A stretch of DNA of 5,649 bases from NCBI GenBank assembly GCA_024399225.1, contig JAKSHV010000082.1, forward strand, positions 1 to 5,649. The letters run 5' to 3'. This document shows, one piece after another, positions 5,208 to 5,649 of the stretch (within the stretch, counting starts at the first letter, position 1; the number at the start of each line of letters is the position of its first letter). Both the position numbers and the translations under genes were made by a program. Under the pieces are notes generated by a model that worked only from the letters and a program-made list of their open reading frames with translations, was not told the DNA's origin and ran no database searches. This stretch comes from an archaeon. Its GTDB lineage: Archaea > Thermoplasmatota > Thermoplasmata > Methanomassiliicoccales > Methanomethylophilaceae.

Positions 5208-5649
5208 ATGGTTCCCTCCGCCATCTGCGAGGATGCTATTTCCCTATAGACCGGACAGGTCTCCAGGAGGTCGTAGTGTTTTCCCAATCCGGCTACCTTT
5301 CCTTCATCGAGAACAAGAATGAGGTCCGCATCGACGATGGTGCTGATCCTCTGTGCGACGATAATCTTGGTTGAATGTTCGGCCTTCTTCTTCAATGCCT
5401 CGCGAAGATCCCTGTCGGTCTTCATGTCGAGTGCGGAGAAGGTGTCGTCGAGGATGTAGAACTCCGGGTCGCGGCAGATGGCCCTCGCAATGGACAGCCT
5501 CTGCTTCTGTCCGCCGGAGAGGTTCTTTCCGAGCTGTTCTGTGTCGGCGTCGAGACCTCCCTTTGCTTTGACGAACTCCTCGGACTGCGCGATACGGAGT
5601 GCCTCCCAAACATCCTCGTCGGTGCGTTTGTCGGAGCCTTCTCCGAAGT
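5204..5649 (-). CDS. ABC exporter half-transporter with degenerate ATP site (5' end missing)
   Basis: The last 147 residues of a second ABC exporter subunit are visible; the membrane domain, Walker A and Q-loop lie outside the window. Numbering from the first full codon, the visible part has signature LSGGQ at 43-47, Walker B FYILDD with aspartate D68 in place of the catalytic glutamate, D-loop SALD at 71-74, and switch-loop Q99 (VAQRIS) where histidine is standard. Asp for Glu together with Gln for His is the known pattern of the degenerate-site subunit in heterodimeric exporters such as TM287 (BmrC also has the Asp), while its intact LSGGQ completes the partner's catalytic site. The frame is open to the window edge. 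The stop shares ATGA with the next gene's start, so the two subunits are translationally coupled and should form one transporter. A methionine at 5423-5425 (residue 75) lies inside the D-loop region and is not a start. Confidence 0.9.
   Translation of the reverse strand, partial: FGEGSDKRTDEDVWEALRIAQSEEFVKAKGGLDADTEQLGKNLSGGQKQRLSIARAICRDPEFYILDDTFSALDMKTDRDLREALKKKAEHSTKIIVAQRISTIVDADLILVLDEGKVAGLGKHYDLLETCPVYREIASSQMAEGTI
5213..5219 (-). promoter_or_regulatory. Strong ribosome binding site for the second ABC subunit
   Basis: On the - strand, GGAGGGA lies 5 nt before the ATG at 5207, within the last codons of the upstream ABC gene. It is a near-perfect anti-Shine-Dalgarno match and confirms the ATGA-overlap start, implying near-stoichiometric production of both exporter subunits. 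Confidence 0.6.

Noticed and set aside
5204..5425. A separate small 73-residue gene starting at ATG 5425
   Set aside because: The methionine is inside the D-loop region of an ABC ATPase domain, and the frame continues open to the window edge with LSGGQ and Walker B upstream. It is the end of a larger gene.
1..5649. CRISPR arrays, tRNA/rRNA genes, insertion sequences, long direct repeats
   Set aside because: No regularly spaced repeats, cloverleaf-like structures, transposase motifs or terminal inverted repeats were seen; nearly all of the window is occupied by confident genes.

Overview
The window most likely comes from an archaeon, probably a methanogen of the Thermoplasmatota (a Methanomassiliicoccales-like genome is my best guess). 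This is inferred, not proven. The gene starts are preceded by archaeal TATA-like elements and two divergent genes look leaderless. AGG is a common arginine codon. The gene mix combines nickel handling, anaerobic tetrapyrrole metal insertion, a two-domain PPK2 and a heterodimeric ABC exporter. All the main genes share the same GC-rich coding style with synonymous C/G endings, so I see no obvious composition island.

Layout. Positions 1-101 hold a possible short tail of an upstream gene and then a TATA-type promoter. Positions 102-1065 (+) are a tightly coupled pair: a small CooT-family nickel-binding protein and a CooC-type ATPase, whose reading frames overlap or nearly touch. A strong hairpin at 1088-1112 separates this pair from a convergent gene at 1127-1903 (-), a CbiK-type sirohydrochlorin metallochelatase. 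An 83-bp divergent promoter region (1904-1986) follows. It holds a TATA element for each direction and a perfect 7-3-7 palindrome. Positions 1987-3378 (+) encode a two-domain PPK2 (polyphosphate:AMP phosphotransferase type), ended by a hairpin plus T run. Positions 3420-5649 (-) hold two half-size ABC exporter genes coupled by an ATGA overlap. The downstream one is complete and the upstream one is cut by the window edge.

How the genes fit together. CooT and CooC are both maturation factors for nickel enzymes (CO dehydrogenase in the characterised cases). The neighbouring chelatase inserts Co (or possibly Ni) into sirohydrochlorin for cobamide or F430-type cofactors. This half of the window is therefore metal-cofactor assembly. 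The PPK2 is a nucleotide/polyphosphate energy enzyme with no obvious functional link to its neighbours beyond sharing the divergent promoter region. The ABC pair is a heterodimeric exporter with one degenerate and one consensus ATP site, readable directly from its motifs.

No clearly new multi-gene system is visible. The points most worth a second look are the glycine-to-glutamate change in the CooC P-loop, the palindrome in the divergent promoter, and the metal specificity of the chelatase next to nickel genes.
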